Shown here: positions 19,789 to 29,249 of the stretch, piece after piece
How the letters are laid out: each line of letters opens with the position of its first letter
Numbering within the stretch: the first letter of the stretch is position 1
Assembly: GCF_011300215.1 (NCBI RefSeq)
Contig: NZ_CP049866.1
Span: forward strand, 1,302,001-1,366,000
DNA: 64,000 bases
Reading direction: 5' to 3'
Origin: Nocardioides piscis
Lineage (GTDB): Bacteria; Actinomycetota; Actinomycetes; Propionibacteriales; Nocardioidaceae
Program-made: the position numbers and the translations under genes
Notes under the pieces: model-generated
What the model was told of the DNA's origin: nothing
The model's database searches: none
The model's input: only the letters and a program-made list of their open reading frames with translations

Positions 19789-20580
19789 TCACGCCAGCGC
19801 GGACTCCGGCACGCCGAGCGGGTGGGGCGCCGACTCGCCACGCAGCTCTGCGACCCGGCTGATCAGCTGACCCATCACCTCGTCGGCGAGCCGACGGATC
19901 GTCGCGTCGTCGGGCACCTCGTCCCCGACGACGCCTGCCAGGCGGCGTACGTCGATGGGCTCGCCGACCGCGACCCGGACCACGGGGCGCCACAGCAGGT
20001 TGCGCAGCAGGCGAGTGACGACCCGCGTGGTGCCGACGACGTCGTGGGCGCCGACCAGGGCGACCGGGACGATGGGGGCGCCGGTGCGCAGCGCCAGCCG
20101 GACGGCCCCGGTCTTGCTGCGCTCGGGCCACTTCGCCGGGTCGCGCGTGATCCGGCCCTCCGGGAACAGTCCCACCGCCTCGCCCGCAGCCAGCGCCAGC
20201 TCGGCCTGGCCCAGCGAGTCGGCCGCGGTCGCGGTGCCACGCAGCACGGGGATGAAGCCCAGTCGGCGCAGCAACGGGCCGAGGAGGGGGTGGCGGAACA
20301 CGCCACCGGTGGCCATCAGGCGCAGGGACCGGCCCAGGCGCCGCCCCACGATGGCCAGCAGGAAGCCGTCGGCGAAGCCGGTGTGGTTGGCCACGACGAT
20401 CACCGGACCGGCAGGCAGGGGGTGGTCGGGCATCGCCCGGCGGGTGAGCTCGAGCCGGCTGACGGTGCCCGCCACGGTGCCGACCAGACTGGTCAGGAGG
20501 GCGTAGAGGACGGCGGCCCGGAGGCCGGGCTGCTGCCACGAGGGGGTGATCATCTGGACAGTGTGGTGCGCGAGCGCCAC
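19789..20580 (-). CDS. Lysophospholipid acyltransferase family protein (PlsC-like)
   Basis: 263 residues. Acyltransferase block I NHTGFAD (NHx4D type, about residue 65), block II-like GFIPVLRG, and block III LFPEGRIT are all present, so catalysis is likely intact. An N-terminal hydrophobic segment suggests membrane association. It probably transfers an acyl group in glycerolipid synthesis; exact acceptor unknown. Start GTG 20580, or ATG 20553. Convergent with hspR, and 30 bp downstream of the pilD gene in the same direction. Confidence 0.85.
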   Translation of the reverse strand: MALAHHTVQMITPSWQQPGLRAAVLYALLTSLVGTVAGTVSRLELTRRAMPDHPLPAGPVIVVANHTGFADGFLLAIVGRRLGRSLRLMATGGVFRHPLLGPLLRRLGFIPVLRGTATAADSLGQAELALAAGEAVGLFPEGRITRDPAKWPERSKTGAVRLALRTGAPIVPVALVGAHDVVGTTRVVTRLLRNLLWRPVVRVAVGEPIDVRRLAGVVGDEVPDDATIRRLADEVMGQLISRVAELRGESAPHPLGVPESALA

Positions 20581-20610
20581 CTCGCGCGTGGGTAGCGGTG
20601 CTCAATGGGG

Positions 20611-21396
20611 CTACAGGTGCAGTCCGGCCAGGTAGACCTCGCCCCACCCGCCGGCGCCGAGGACGGAGGCCCAGGCCGCCATGAGCATGAACGGGCCGAA
20701 GGGCAGGGCGGTACGGCGTCCGGCCCTCCCGCCGACCATCAGGAGCAGGCCCACGATGCTGCCCAGCACGAAGGCGCCGAACCCGGCCGTCAGCAGGGCG
20801 CCCCAGGAGAGGTAGGCCGTCATCGCCCCCACGACCCCGGCGAGCTTGACGTCGCCGTACCCCATGGCCCCGGGGGCGCACACTGCGACCACCAGGAAGA
20901 CGGTGAACAGGATCAGCGCGCCGAGCGCAGCGCGCAGCAGGCCCGCTGGGTCCGCATCGAGCAGGAGCAGGGCCGCGAGGACAGGGTAGGCCGGCGCCAC
21001 CAGGGCGTTGGGGAGGCGATGGGTGTCGAGGTCGATCAGTGCCAACACGATCGCACCGGCGGCGAACGCGAGATAGGGGCCCAGCAGCGCCGGTCGATCC
21101 GCGAACCGCCAGCCCGCCAGGGCGAAGAGCGCGGCTGTCCCCAGCTCGACGACCGGGTAGCGCGCGCTGATCGGCAGGCCGCAGTCGTAGCACCGTCCAC
21201 GCAGCACGAGCCAGCCGATCACCGGGACGTTGTGCCGAGCCCTGATCGCCCGGCCGCAGCGTGGACAGGCCGAAGGTGGGCTCACCACGGACTCGCCCCG
21301 CGGCACCCGGTGGACCACGACGTTGAGGAACGAGCCGATGGCGAGGCCGAGCACGGCTGACAGGGCAGCGATCATCGCGGTCGGGATCTCGCTCAT
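20611..21396 (-). CDS. pilD: Prepilin peptidase (A24 family, leader peptidase/N-methyltransferase)
   Basis: 261 residues, polytopic. N-terminal GSFLNVVVHRVPRGESVV, then the zinc-binding CPRCG...CYDCG pairs (about residues 43-72), and the two catalytic aspartates in LIDLDTHRLPN and GYGDVKLAG. It cuts prepilin leaders at the membrane and N-methylates the new first residue; it should process the pilins encoded upstream. ATG 21396 overlaps the stop of the preceding gene by four bases, so it is the last core gene of the pilus operon. Confidence 0.93.
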   Translation of the reverse strand: MSEIPTAMIAALSAVLGLAIGSFLNVVVHRVPRGESVVSPPSACPRCGRAIRARHNVPVIGWLVLRGRCYDCGLPISARYPVVELGTAALFALAGWRFADRPALLGPYLAFAAGAIVLALIDLDTHRLPNALVAPAYPVLAALLLLDADPAGLLRAALGALILFTVFLVVAVCAPGAMGYGDVKLAGVVGAMTAYLSWGALLTAGFGAFVLGSIVGLLLMVGGRAGRRTALPFGPFMLMAAWASVLGAGGWGEVYLAGLHL

Positions 21397-23504
21397 CGCT
21401 GCTCCGCCCAGCTCAGGACCTCGACCCGCCGGCGACCCGGCTCCGGGCGCGCCGGCCCGCTGCCCCACGTGGTGTACGGCGGGTCGGTGATGCTCGCGCG
21501 CACCGTCAGGGCATGGGTGCCCCCGCTGGCGCAGGTGGGCTGCTCGACACAGACGTGGACCGCGAGGTCGACGACCGTCACCTTGTTGCCGAGGCCGTGG
21601 CCCGCGTCCGGCATCGAGACCAGCGGATAGCCGAAGGTCTGCGAGGGCTGCGCCTTCAGGTCGACGCCCGAAGCGACCAGTCCCCAGCGGAAGGCGACCA
21701 GTGCGCTGGTGGAGGAGCCCGGATCGAGGTCGACGTATCCCCTGGGTGCGAACGTCGCGCCCTGCACGACGAACTCGCCGTGGAAGTTGCCGCCGGGAGC
21801 CAGGACGAAGGCGACGTCCTGTGCTGCGCGGAGGGAGGCAGGCGCGTAGGTGAGCGTCAAGGTGGCGGCGTCAATGGTCAGGGTGTCGTTCTTGGCGGCG
21901 TCCATCATCCGCAGCTCGAGGGTTGGCCTGGTGGCGTCGAACCCACCCCCGGCCAGGAGGTTGCGCAGCTGGTCGGCGAGCTGCACGGATCCCCAGCCTG
22001 CTCCGTCCGGAGCGCTGACGGGCAGGGCAGCAGGGAGCTGGGAGTTCACGGTGACCTGCAAGGGGCGGGCGCTCGACTTCGCATATCTCACCCTCAGCTC
22101 TGCAGAGGAGATGTCACCTCCGGCCGGGATGGCCGAGAGGCCCGGGAAGTTGCGCAGGTCGATGCCGACGTCGTCGTTGTTCCCCGCGATGGTCCAGGTG
22201 ACGTTCGACGCGTCCGCGGCAGCGATGGCGCTCTGGAGGGAGGTCGGCGGCGTCGTCACCGGTGCCACCGTTCCCGCGGTCCATTTGTCGCCGCCGGCGT
22301 TGCCTGTCCGCTGGTCGACGTTGCCGGCGCTGACCGGACCCATCGTGATCGGTGCGACCGCTACCCCTGATTGCTGCTGGAAGAGTGTCAGCGGAGGCTC
22401 GCCGCCGTTCGACGGTCCGCAGAGCTCGACGTGCGCCGTGTCGCTGACGGTGAGGCGACTGGTCCCACCGAACACGAACTGCACTCCGGCGATCGGGTCG
22501 TTGAAGATGGGGCTCTTGCACGTGCCCGGGATCGTGCCGCCGACGTATTCGCCGCCGACGACAGTCCTGGTGATGTTCCAGACGTTCTGGCCACCGTGCA
22601 TCTCGTCGTTGAAGTCGAAGTAGTACGTGCCGGAGGCGAAGCGCGCCGTCGCACACGCGTTGACGGCGGCCGACAGGGCCGCGGCGTTGTTGTAGAACCC
22701 GGGCGAGAACACGCAGCCCGTGACAGAAGCAGGGTTCTGGTAGGGCGGCACCGAGGCCAGCGGCGACGGCGGTGCCACCGGCATCGGGACGCTGCCCGCC
22801 TGGTTGCAGGCCTTCGCCGGGTTGCTCACGATCACGCCCGTGCAGGTGCCCTCCGCCTTCACGTAGCCGTCGGTCACGAGCGCGCCGTTGTCGACGGTGA
22901 TGTAGGACTTCGAGGCGATGCCGCCGCGCACCGGCATCGCCGCCGTGTTGCCGGTCCCGAGTGGCTTGAGGATCATCCCCTGCCTCACCCCGGCGGTTCC
23001 GACGGTTGTCAGCGACCGGGCGAAGGCGTCGGTCGGGTCCGGGTCCTCGATGCCGACACCGCTGCCTGCTCCGAAGATGCCCGTGCCGGGCACGACGGAG
23101 CACTCGACCCGAGCCGAGCCGTCGGCCGACTGGTCGCCTGCCTTCGGATAGAGGTTCTTCAGCTCGAGCGTGTTCTTGGGCAGGACCCCATCGGCGCCGA
23201 AGCAGCCGGCCCCGTCCGCGTTGTTGGTGTAGACCCAGTCGCTCCAGAAGCCGGGGAAGGTGGGGGTCACCCAGCCAGGTGCCCTCGCCCCGAGGCGCAG
23301 GTCGTTGAGCGCGACCTTGGCGCCGGTGTCCGCGGCGTACGACGACGCGGCAACACCCTCGAGCGCTGCCGTCGCCCGGAAGTTGGTCCGGCCGTGGGAG
23401 AGCAGGGCCCCGGTCACGAGGGCCACCGCGGTGATGATGATGAGCGCCACGATCAGCATCGCCCCGGTGTCGTCGGCGCGCAGCTCCTGAAGACGCGTTC
23501 TCAT
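21393..23504 (-). CDS. Large PilX-like pilus-associated protein
   Basis: 703 residues, unusually long for a minor pilin-type gene. The N-terminus has an acidic run and one hydrophobic segment DTGAMLIVALIIITAVALVTGALL (about 12-36) like PilX/GspK-type proteins, but without a good prepilin cleavage motif. The rest is exported and rich in Gly, Ser and Thr, with several Cys. Start ATG 23504 overlaps the previous stop. Its position among minor pilins suggests a surface-exposed or tip component; the long ectodomain has no family I can name. Confidence 0.75.
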   Translation of the reverse strand: MRTRLQELRADDTGAMLIVALIIITAVALVTGALLSHGRTNFRATAALEGVAASSYAADTGAKVALNDLRLGARAPGWVTPTFPGFWSDWVYTNNADGAGCFGADGVLPKNTLELKNLYPKAGDQSADGSARVECSVVPGTGIFGAGSGVGIEDPDPTDAFARSLTTVGTAGVRQGMILKPLGTGNTAAMPVRGGIASKSYITVDNGALVTDGYVKAEGTCTGVIVSNPAKACNQAGSVPMPVAPPSPLASVPPYQNPASVTGCVFSPGFYNNAAALSAAVNACATARFASGTYYFDFNDEMHGGQNVWNITRTVVGGEYVGGTIPGTCKSPIFNDPIAGVQFVFGGTSRLTVSDTAHVELCGPSNGGEPPLTLFQQQSGVAVAPITMGPVSAGNVDQRTGNAGGDKWTAGTVAPVTTPPTSLQSAIAAADASNVTWTIAGNNDDVGIDLRNFPGLSAIPAGGDISSAELRVRYAKSSARPLQVTVNSQLPAALPVSAPDGAGWGSVQLADQLRNLLAGGGFDATRPTLELRMMDAAKNDTLTIDAATLTLTYAPASLRAAQDVAFVLAPGGNFHGEFVVQGATFAPRGYVDLDPGSSTSALVAFRWGLVASGVDLKAQPSQTFGYPLVSMPDAGHGLGNKVTVVDLAVHVCVEQPTCASGGTHALTVRASITDPPYTTWGSGPARPEPGRRRVEVLSWAEQR

Positions 23505-24154
23505 CCCTGCCTCCGGTCGGCCGAGACAGTCGTGGTGTAGCCCTGGCTGTTCGGGTTCGCGGCGTCCTTGACGCTGAACGTCATCGAGACCCGGTTGGGC
23601 GGCGTGGCGGCCCCACAGGTGGTGTCGCAGTCGATGGTGGGTGACACCGTGAGGTTGCGTGCGACCGTCTGGGGCTGGCTCGCCGCACTGTTGCGGCACC
23701 GCACCCGCCGGAGCAGCAGGCGGCTGCCGGCGGGCACGGTCACGTAGGCCACCTCGTGCGGGGTGACGTCCCAGGCGTTCGCGGGGTTCGCGGCGTTGAC
23801 GTTGAACTCGTTCCAGGCGAAGGCGACCACGACCGTTCCCACGGCGGTACCACAGCTCCCCGGCCCGGCGGAGCCGACGAACACCGACTGGTCAGGCGTC
23901 AGGGCACTCGACGAGTTGAGCGTCTGCCGTCCGAGGCTGCTGACGTCGTTCTGCCAGTAGGTCGAGATGAACTGCTGGTCGGTCGACTCGGTGAGCCGCG
24001 CACTCGTGTCGGTGGTGGTCTTGAGGTATTGCAGCACGATCTCGCAGAGCGCGGCGGAGACGATGCCGAGGATCGCGACGCTCAGCACGAGCTCGATCAG
24101 CGTGAAGCCGTCATCTGCGTGCCTGCGACCTCGACCTCCAGTCATCAGCTGCAT
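23501..24154 (-). CDS. Prepilin-type N-terminal cleavage protein (PilW/GspJ-like minor pilin)
   Basis: 217 residues. Class III-type leader followed by the cleavage/methylation motif DG-FTLIELVLSVAILG (cleavage after Gly16), then the single hydrophobic helix of a type IV pilin and a C-terminal domain with several Cys. It would be processed by the prepilin peptidase of the same operon. ATG 24154 lies inside the end of the upstream minor pilin gene. Confidence 0.85.
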   Translation of the reverse strand: MQLMTGGRGRRHADDGFTLIELVLSVAILGIVSAALCEIVLQYLKTTTDTSARLTESTDQQFISTYWQNDVSSLGRQTLNSSSALTPDQSVFVGSAGPGSCGTAVGTVVVAFAWNEFNVNAANPANAWDVTPHEVAYVTVPAGSRLLLRRVRCRNSAASQPQTVARNLTVSPTIDCDTTCGAATPPNRVSMTFSVKDAANPNSQGYTTTVSADRRQG

Positions 24155-24627
24155 GGGTCTGCCCCCGCGGTGGCCGCGCTGCCGTTGCAGGGGCGGCGCA
24201 GGATGACGGTCAGTCTCTCGTCAGCACGGTGGAGGGCATCCCCCGTCGTCGTCACCTTGAGGTCGAGCCGTTGCAGGCCGTCGGTGGTGCAGGGGCCCCA
24301 TGCGGAGCCGTTCCAGGACTGCACCGCCGTCACTGTCTTCGTGTAGCCCGCGGGCAGGTCGCGCACGGTGACGAGCGCGTAGCCGGACTGGGCGTTCGCG
24401 CAGGTCTTGTAGCCGTTGGTGTCGACATCGGTCTGGATCGCCTCCGCGAAGCTGCGGACATAGGCGCCGCCCGACGCGTCGTTGCGGTGCATGACCGAGG
24501 TCTGGATGCCCACCAGGAGCCCTTCGAGGATGGCCGCCGCGGCGATGCCGATGATGGCGATTGCCACCACCAGCTCCACGAGGGTCTCGCCACGGTCAGT
24601 GCGCTGCGGCGTTCGACGGGATTCCAT
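24145..24627 (-). CDS. Prepilin-type N-terminal cleavage protein (PilV/GspI-like minor pilin)
   Basis: 161 residues from ATG 24627, one base after the pilC stop. The cleavage motif is G-ETLVELVVAIAIIG (residues 13-27), with Glu in place of the usual Phe/Met at +1 but the invariant Glu5 kept. Four or more Cys occur in the ectodomain. Minor pilins of this type prime pilus assembly. A longer version beginning at 24657 would start within pilC and is less likely. Confidence 0.82.
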   Translation of the reverse strand: MESRRTPQRTDRGETLVELVVAIAIIGIAAAAILEGLLVGIQTSVMHRNDASGGAYVRSFAEAIQTDVDTNGYKTCANAQSGYALVTVRDLPAGYTKTVTAVQSWNGSAWGPCTTDGLQRLDLKVTTTGDALHRADERLTVILRRPCNGSAATAGADPCS

Positions 24628-24628
24628 G

Positions 24629-25834
24629 TCACACGTCGACCTGCCGGAAGATGCCATACATCGCAGAGACCAGCGCGATCGCGACGAAGCCGACGATCAG
24701 GCCCATGACGACGATGACGATCGGTTCGAAGAGCGCGGTCAGCTTCGCGATCTTGTAGTTGAGCTCGGTCTCGTAGTACTCCGCCGTGACCTCGAGCTGG
24801 GTGTCGAGGGAGCCGGTGTCCTCGCCCACCCGGAGCATCTGGGTGGCGGTCCCGGGGAAGAGCCCTGTCCGCGCCAGCGGCCCTGCGACGCCCTGTCCCT
24901 CGAGAATCTGCTCGTTCACCTCCCCCAGCCGCTTGACGTAGACCCGGTTGCGCAGTGCCTCGGTGGTCACCGCCAACCCCTCGGTGAGGTTGACCCCGGC
25001 GCCCACCATCGAGGCGAGCACGCGGCAGAAGCGCTCGACCAGGGCGTACTGGATGGTGACCCCGAGCACCGGCACCTTGAGCAGCAGTGCATCGCGGGCG
25101 TACTTGCCCTGCTTGGTGCTGGTGATCGCGATGAACAGCACGACGATGGCCACGAGCCCGGCGGCGATCGCCCACCACCAGTCCCCGAGGAAGCCGGTGA
25201 TCCCCATCAGGATGCGGGTCGGCAGCGGAAGCTCGGCATCGAGGTCGGCGAAGAAGTCCTCGAACTTGGGAAGCACGTAGATCGCCAGGATCACCACGGT
25301 GACCATCGACATGACGACGACGACGAGCGGATAGGTCATCGCGGACTTGAGCTTGCGCCGTGCCTCCAGGTCGCGCTCGATGTAGCCCGAGAGGCGCGCG
25401 AGCACGGTGTCGAGCTCGCCGGTGAGCTCGGCGGACCGGACGATGCCGCGGTAGAAGGGGGGAAAGACCTTCGGGAAGGCGTCCAGGCAGTCCGAGAACC
25501 GCTCGCCGGACCGAAGCTGGTCCTCGATGGTGTTCATCATCCGCCTCACGGAGGAGTTCTCGCTCTCCTTGCCGATGGTGTGCACCGCCTCGAGGATCGG
25601 CAGGCCGGCCCGGAGGAAGGCGGCGATCTGCCGGGACAGGTGCATGACCGCCTCGCGCTTGATGCGGGGGCCGGAGATCTCGTAGTGGAGGATGCTCTTC
25701 TTCTCGGTCACCTGGAGATGACGCACCTGCTGCTCGTAGAGCGAGACCTCGGCGTCGGCGCGGCTGGCTGCCTTGTGCGTCCCCTTGACCTCGACGCCCT
25801 CCACGTCCACGCCGATATAGGCGAACTTGGGCAT
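24629..25834 (-). CDS. pilC: Type IV pilus inner-membrane platform protein (GspF/PilC family)
   Basis: 401 residues. Two GspF domains with the characteristic LSRQIAAFLRAGLPILEAV (around residue 70) and a second copy FCRVLASMVGAGVNLTEGL, with three hydrophobic helices. It forms the membrane platform on which PilB and PilT act. It begins just one base after the stop of pilB and is followed directly by the minor pilins. Confidence 0.93.
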   Translation of the reverse strand: MPKFAYIGVDVEGVEVKGTHKAASRADAEVSLYEQQVRHLQVTEKKSILHYEISGPRIKREAVMHLSRQIAAFLRAGLPILEAVHTIGKESENSSVRRMMNTIEDQLRSGERFSDCLDAFPKVFPPFYRGIVRSAELTGELDTVLARLSGYIERDLEARRKLKSAMTYPLVVVVMSMVTVVILAIYVLPKFEDFFADLDAELPLPTRILMGITGFLGDWWWAIAAGLVAIVVLFIAITSTKQGKYARDALLLKVPVLGVTIQYALVERFCRVLASMVGAGVNLTEGLAVTTEALRNRVYVKRLGEVNEQILEGQGVAGPLARTGLFPGTATQMLRVGEDTGSLDTQLEVTAEYYETELNYKIAKLTALFEPIVIVVMGLIVGFVAIALVSAMYGIFRQVDV

Positions 25835-25835
25835 C

Positions 25836-27581
25836 TCAGACTCCCGCCACGTAGATGGAGCGCATGACCTCGGCCGCCGTCGTCGACCCGTCCCGCACGA
25901 GCCGCACCGCCTGCTCCTGGAGGGTGCGCATGCCCTGGCTCAGCGCAAGCTTGCGCATCTCGTCGTGGGGAGCGCGCTGCACGATGAGCTCGCGCACCTC
26001 GTCGGTCACCGTGAGGAGCTCGTACACCCCGGTCCGCTCCAGATAGCCGGTCTGGGCGCACAAGTGGCACCCGGCACCGTGCCGGAAACTCTCGACCGGC
26101 TCGGGGCCGCCGGCACCTCCGACCATGCGGAGGAAGGCCATCTCCTCGGCGGACGGCTCGTGGGGCTCGAGGCAGTGAGGGCAGTTGCGCCGGACCAGGC
26201 GCTGGGCCACGACCGCCGTCACCGACGATGCGATCAGGAAGGACTCGATCCCCATGTCGAGCAGCCGGTAGAGAGCGGACACCGCCTCGGTGGCGTGCAG
26301 CGAGGAAAGCACGAGGTGGCCGGTCAGGGCGGACTGGACCGCGATCCGCGCCGTGTCGGCGTCCCGGATCTCGCCGACGAGGATCACGTCCGGGTCCTGG
26401 CGCAGGATCGACTTCAGGCCACCGGCGAACGTGATGCCGGCCTGTTCGTTGATCTGGATCTGGTTGATCGAGTCGAAGGTGTATTCCACCGGGTCCTCGA
26501 TCGTCATGATGTTGCGGTCGGGCGTGTTGAGCTCCCCCAGCGACGCATAGAGCGTGGTGGTCTTGCCACCTCCGGTGGGGCCGGCGCAGATCACCATCCC
26601 GTACGGCGCGTGGATCAGCGTGCTGTAGCGGTCGGCCGTGTCCGGCGGCATGCCGAGCTGCTCGACCCGGAACAGTGGTCGGGACTTGTCCAGCAGCCGC
26701 ATCACGACCTTCTCGCCACCGACCACGGCGGTGCTCGCCACTCGGATGTCCACCGGGCGGCCCTCCACCTCCATGGAGATCTGGCCGTCCTGGGGTCGCC
26801 GCCGCTCGACGATGTTCATGCCACCGAGGATCTTGAGCCGACTCACCATCGCGGGTCCCATCGAACCGGGGAGATCGAGCACGTCCGTGAGGGCACCGTC
26901 GATGCGGTAGCGGACTCGGACGCGTTCACCCGACGGCTCGATGTGGATGTCGGACGCACGGTCGCGCAGTGCCTGGGTGACGATCATCTGCACCACCCGG
27001 ACGACGGGCGCAGCCTCGTTGACGTGTGCGGTCTCGAGCTGGGCGGCCTCACGGCGCAGGCTGTCGCGTGCCTCGAACTCCTGGATCTGCCGACTCACCT
27101 CCCCGGTGGCCTTGTAGGCGCTGCCGAGGGCACTCTCCAGGGCTGGCTGCGTCGTGACCCTGGCGATCACCGGCCGACCGATCGCCGCCGCGACGGCCGC
27201 CAGGTGCTCCGGGGCGGGGTCCAGGACCCCCACGACGACCTTCTCGCCGTCGACCGTGACCGGGAGCGCCATCAGCGACCGGGCCACGTCGCCCGCCAGG
27301 AGGGCAACCGCCTCCTGCTGCGGCGCGGTGCTGCGGAAGTCGAGCACCTCGACGCCGTAGTGCTCGGCCACGGCGCACGCGAGCTCATCGTCGGTGATGA
27401 CGCCGGCCTCGATCAGCGCGGACGCGAGCGTGCCTTGGGTGCAGGTGCTGCGGACAGCGTCGAGGCGGTGCGGATCCACGCGACGCGACGTGACGAGGAT
27501 GGTGGCCATCCGCTCGTCATATCCGTCGGCGGCAGGGATCGGCGCCGGCTTGTCCGGAGCGTGGCGGGCGCGCATCTTCAT
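25836..27581 (-). CDS. pilB: Type IV pilus assembly ATPase PilB (GspE family)
   Basis: 581 residues from ATG 27581, four bases after the pilT stop; a longer frame into pilT is not needed. N-terminal MshEN/GspE-N region, then the secretion ATPase core: Walker A GPTGGGKTTT (about 334-343), Asp box IEDPVEY, Walker B DVILVGEIRDADTA, His box HLVLSSLHATEA, and two CxxC pairs of the zinc-binding subdomain near the C-terminus. It powers pilin polymerisation from the cytosolic side. Confidence 0.95.
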   Translation of the reverse strand: MKMRARHAPDKPAPIPAADGYDERMATILVTSRRVDPHRLDAVRSTCTQGTLASALIEAGVITDDELACAVAEHYGVEVLDFRSTAPQQEAVALLAGDVARSLMALPVTVDGEKVVVGVLDPAPEHLAAVAAAIGRPVIARVTTQPALESALGSAYKATGEVSRQIQEFEARDSLRREAAQLETAHVNEAAPVVRVVQMIVTQALRDRASDIHIEPSGERVRVRYRIDGALTDVLDLPGSMGPAMVSRLKILGGMNIVERRRPQDGQISMEVEGRPVDIRVASTAVVGGEKVVMRLLDKSRPLFRVEQLGMPPDTADRYSTLIHAPYGMVICAGPTGGGKTTTLYASLGELNTPDRNIMTIEDPVEYTFDSINQIQINEQAGITFAGGLKSILRQDPDVILVGEIRDADTARIAVQSALTGHLVLSSLHATEAVSALYRLLDMGIESFLIASSVTAVVAQRLVRRNCPHCLEPHEPSAEEMAFLRMVGGAGGPEPVESFRHGAGCHLCAQTGYLERTGVYELLTVTDEVRELIVQRAPHDEMRKLALSQGMRTLQEQAVRLVRDGSTTAAEVMRSIYVAGV

Positions 27582-27585
27582 GGCG

Positions 27586-28686
27586 TCAGAACCTGCCCGC
27601 GGCAGCGATGCGCGGCCTGGTGTCGATGTCATTGGGATAGAGGCTCCGTGCGGCCGCGTCGGACTCGCTGACGACACCGTTCTGGATCAGGACCGAGAGG
27701 GACTGCTCCAACGTGACCATGCCGTCGCGCATCCCCGTGACGAGGCTGTTGCGCAGCTGGTGGGTCTTGCCCTCCTTGATCAGGTTGCGCACCGCAGGTG
27801 TGGCGACAAGGACCTCGTAGGCCGCGGTCATCCCGCCGCCGATCCGGGGGACCAGGCGCTGGTAGACCACGCAGCTGAGGGCGGCCGCAAGCTGGACCCG
27901 GATCTGTGCCTGCTGCTCAGCTGGGAAGACGTCGATCATCCGACCGATCGACTGCGCCGTGTCGTTGGTGTGCAGGGTGGCGAAGACGAGGTGGCCGGTC
28001 TCGGCCACAGTGAGCGCGAACCGGATGGACTCGAGGTCGCGCATCTCGCCGACGAGGAGGACGTCGGGGTCCTCGCGGAGCACGCTGCGCAACGCGTCGG
28101 GGAAGTTGGCCGTGTCGGTGCCCACCTCACGCTGGTTCACCGCCGACATCTTGTGGTCGTGGACGTATTCGATCGGGTCCTCGACCGTGATGATGTGGCA
28201 GCCACGGGTGCTGTTGATCAGGTCGATGAGCGAGGCCAGCGTGGTCGACTTGCCCGACCCGGTCGGGCCGGTCATCAGCACCAGGCCCTGGTGCCGCAGC
28301 GACAGCTCGCGCAGCACCGGCGGCAGGCCCAGCTGGTCGGGCGACGGGATCAAGCGGGGGATCATCCGCAACGCCACGGCGGTCAGCCCCCGCTGGGTGA
28401 AGGCATTGCCGCGGATCCGGGCGTCGTCGCGCCAGGAGAACGAGAAGTCGTACTCGTGGCTGCCGGCCCAGGTCTGGCCCTGCTCGGGCGTGAGCACCTC
28501 TGCCAGGAGCGCGTCGGTGTCCTCGGCGCTGAGCGCGCTGGTGTCGGGCGCTGGGGTCAGGACGCTGTCGACCCGGAGCATCGGCGGCAGGCCCACGGAG
28601 AGCAGGAGGTCGGTGCCGCCGGCCTGCCACAGCGCGGCGAGCAGCCCGTCGATCCGGCCGCCGATGTGATGGATGTTGGTGTGCAT
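27586..28686 (-). CDS. pilT: Type IV pilus retraction ATPase PilT
   Basis: 366 residues. Walker A GPTGSGKST (140-148), Walker B DVLLVGEMRDLE, His box HLVFATLHTND, and the PilT-specific C-terminal motif AVRNLIKEGKTHQL (AIRNLIRE type), which separates it from PilB. It drives pilus disassembly, hence twitching or DNA uptake. ATG 28686 lies downstream of a strong hairpin that separates it from the major pilin gene. Confidence 0.95.
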   Translation of the reverse strand: MHTNIHHIGGRIDGLLAALWQAGGTDLLLSVGLPPMLRVDSVLTPAPDTSALSAEDTDALLAEVLTPEQGQTWAGSHEYDFSFSWRDDARIRGNAFTQRGLTAVALRMIPRLIPSPDQLGLPPVLRELSLRHQGLVLMTGPTGSGKSTTLASLIDLINSTRGCHIITVEDPIEYVHDHKMSAVNQREVGTDTANFPDALRSVLREDPDVLLVGEMRDLESIRFALTVAETGHLVFATLHTNDTAQSIGRMIDVFPAEQQAQIRVQLAAALSCVVYQRLVPRIGGGMTAAYEVLVATPAVRNLIKEGKTHQLRNSLVTGMRDGMVTLEQSLSVLIQNGVVSESDAAARSLYPNDIDTRPRIAAAGRF

Positions 28687-28724
28687 GCTTGGGTCCCCTC
28701 AAGCGTCGCTGGAAGTGCTGAGCC

Positions 28725-28754
28725 GGGAGGACCGCGGCTGGCCGCGGCCCTCCC
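28725..28754 (-). terminator. Hairpin between pilA and pilT
   Basis: GGGAGG-A-CCGCGGC / GCCGCGG-C-CCTCCC: 13 pairs with one mismatch and a two-base nominal loop. It lies just after the pilin stop (28767) and before pilT. A leaky terminator here would explain high expression of the major pilin and lower expression of the machinery genes. Confidence 0.75.
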
Positions 28755-28766
28755 GTCAGGAGGCGA

Positions 28767-29105
28767 TCAGCAGCCGGCGGCCTTGCCGTCGGCGTCGATC
28801 GCGGTGGCTCCAGTCATGGAGGTGGGCACCGACTTGATGTACTTGTCGTCAACCAGCTTCTGGACGTTGGCCGGGTAAGCACCGGTGGGCGACTTAGCGG
28901 CGAACGCCTCGGCAGCGACCGAGACGGTCTTGCAGTCGGCTCCCTTGGCCGCGGTCACGGCGTCCTGGCGGAAGGTGCCGACCCCGAAGACGACGATCCC
29001 GGCGAGGACGCCGAGGACGACGATGACGATCAGGAGCTCGATGAGCGTGAAGCCGCCCTCGTTCTCGTGACGCTTGGCAAGGCGGGTTCGCATGGTTCGG
29101 ATCAT
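28767..29105 (-). CDS. pilA: Type IV major pilin, prepilin
   Basis: 112 residues. An 18-residue basic leader, then GG-FTLIELLIVIVVLGVLAG (cleavage after Gly18), leaving a mature pilin of about 94 residues, which is small. Two Cys, one after the helix (ADCKTVS) and one at the very C-terminus (AAGC), could form the D-region disulfide. AGAGGGGACACC precedes the start. It is first in the operon and separated from it by a hairpin, which fits a highly expressed major subunit. Confidence 0.92.
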   Translation of the reverse strand: MIRTMRTRLAKRHENEGGFTLIELLIVIVVLGVLAGIVVFGVGTFRQDAVTAAKGADCKTVSVAAEAFAAKSPTGAYPANVQKLVDDKYIKSVPTSMTGATAIDADGKAAGC

Positions 29106-29249
29106 GATGGTGTCCCCTCTTGGATGTCAGTGAGTGGTTGTGCTCTCGAGCTGACATGCAGTGAAAGAGGAGGTAGGCGCCATCTAGTTGTAAGCGGCGC
29201 TTGATACCCAATTAAGAGGAGCCCTCACCACCCCAAAGGGGGTCAGGGG

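Noticed and set aside
19764..20595. A long C-terminal extension of hspR
   Set aside because: It arises from the frameshift and runs antisense through the acyltransferase gene. The repaired frame ends at 19763 with a normal HspR tail.
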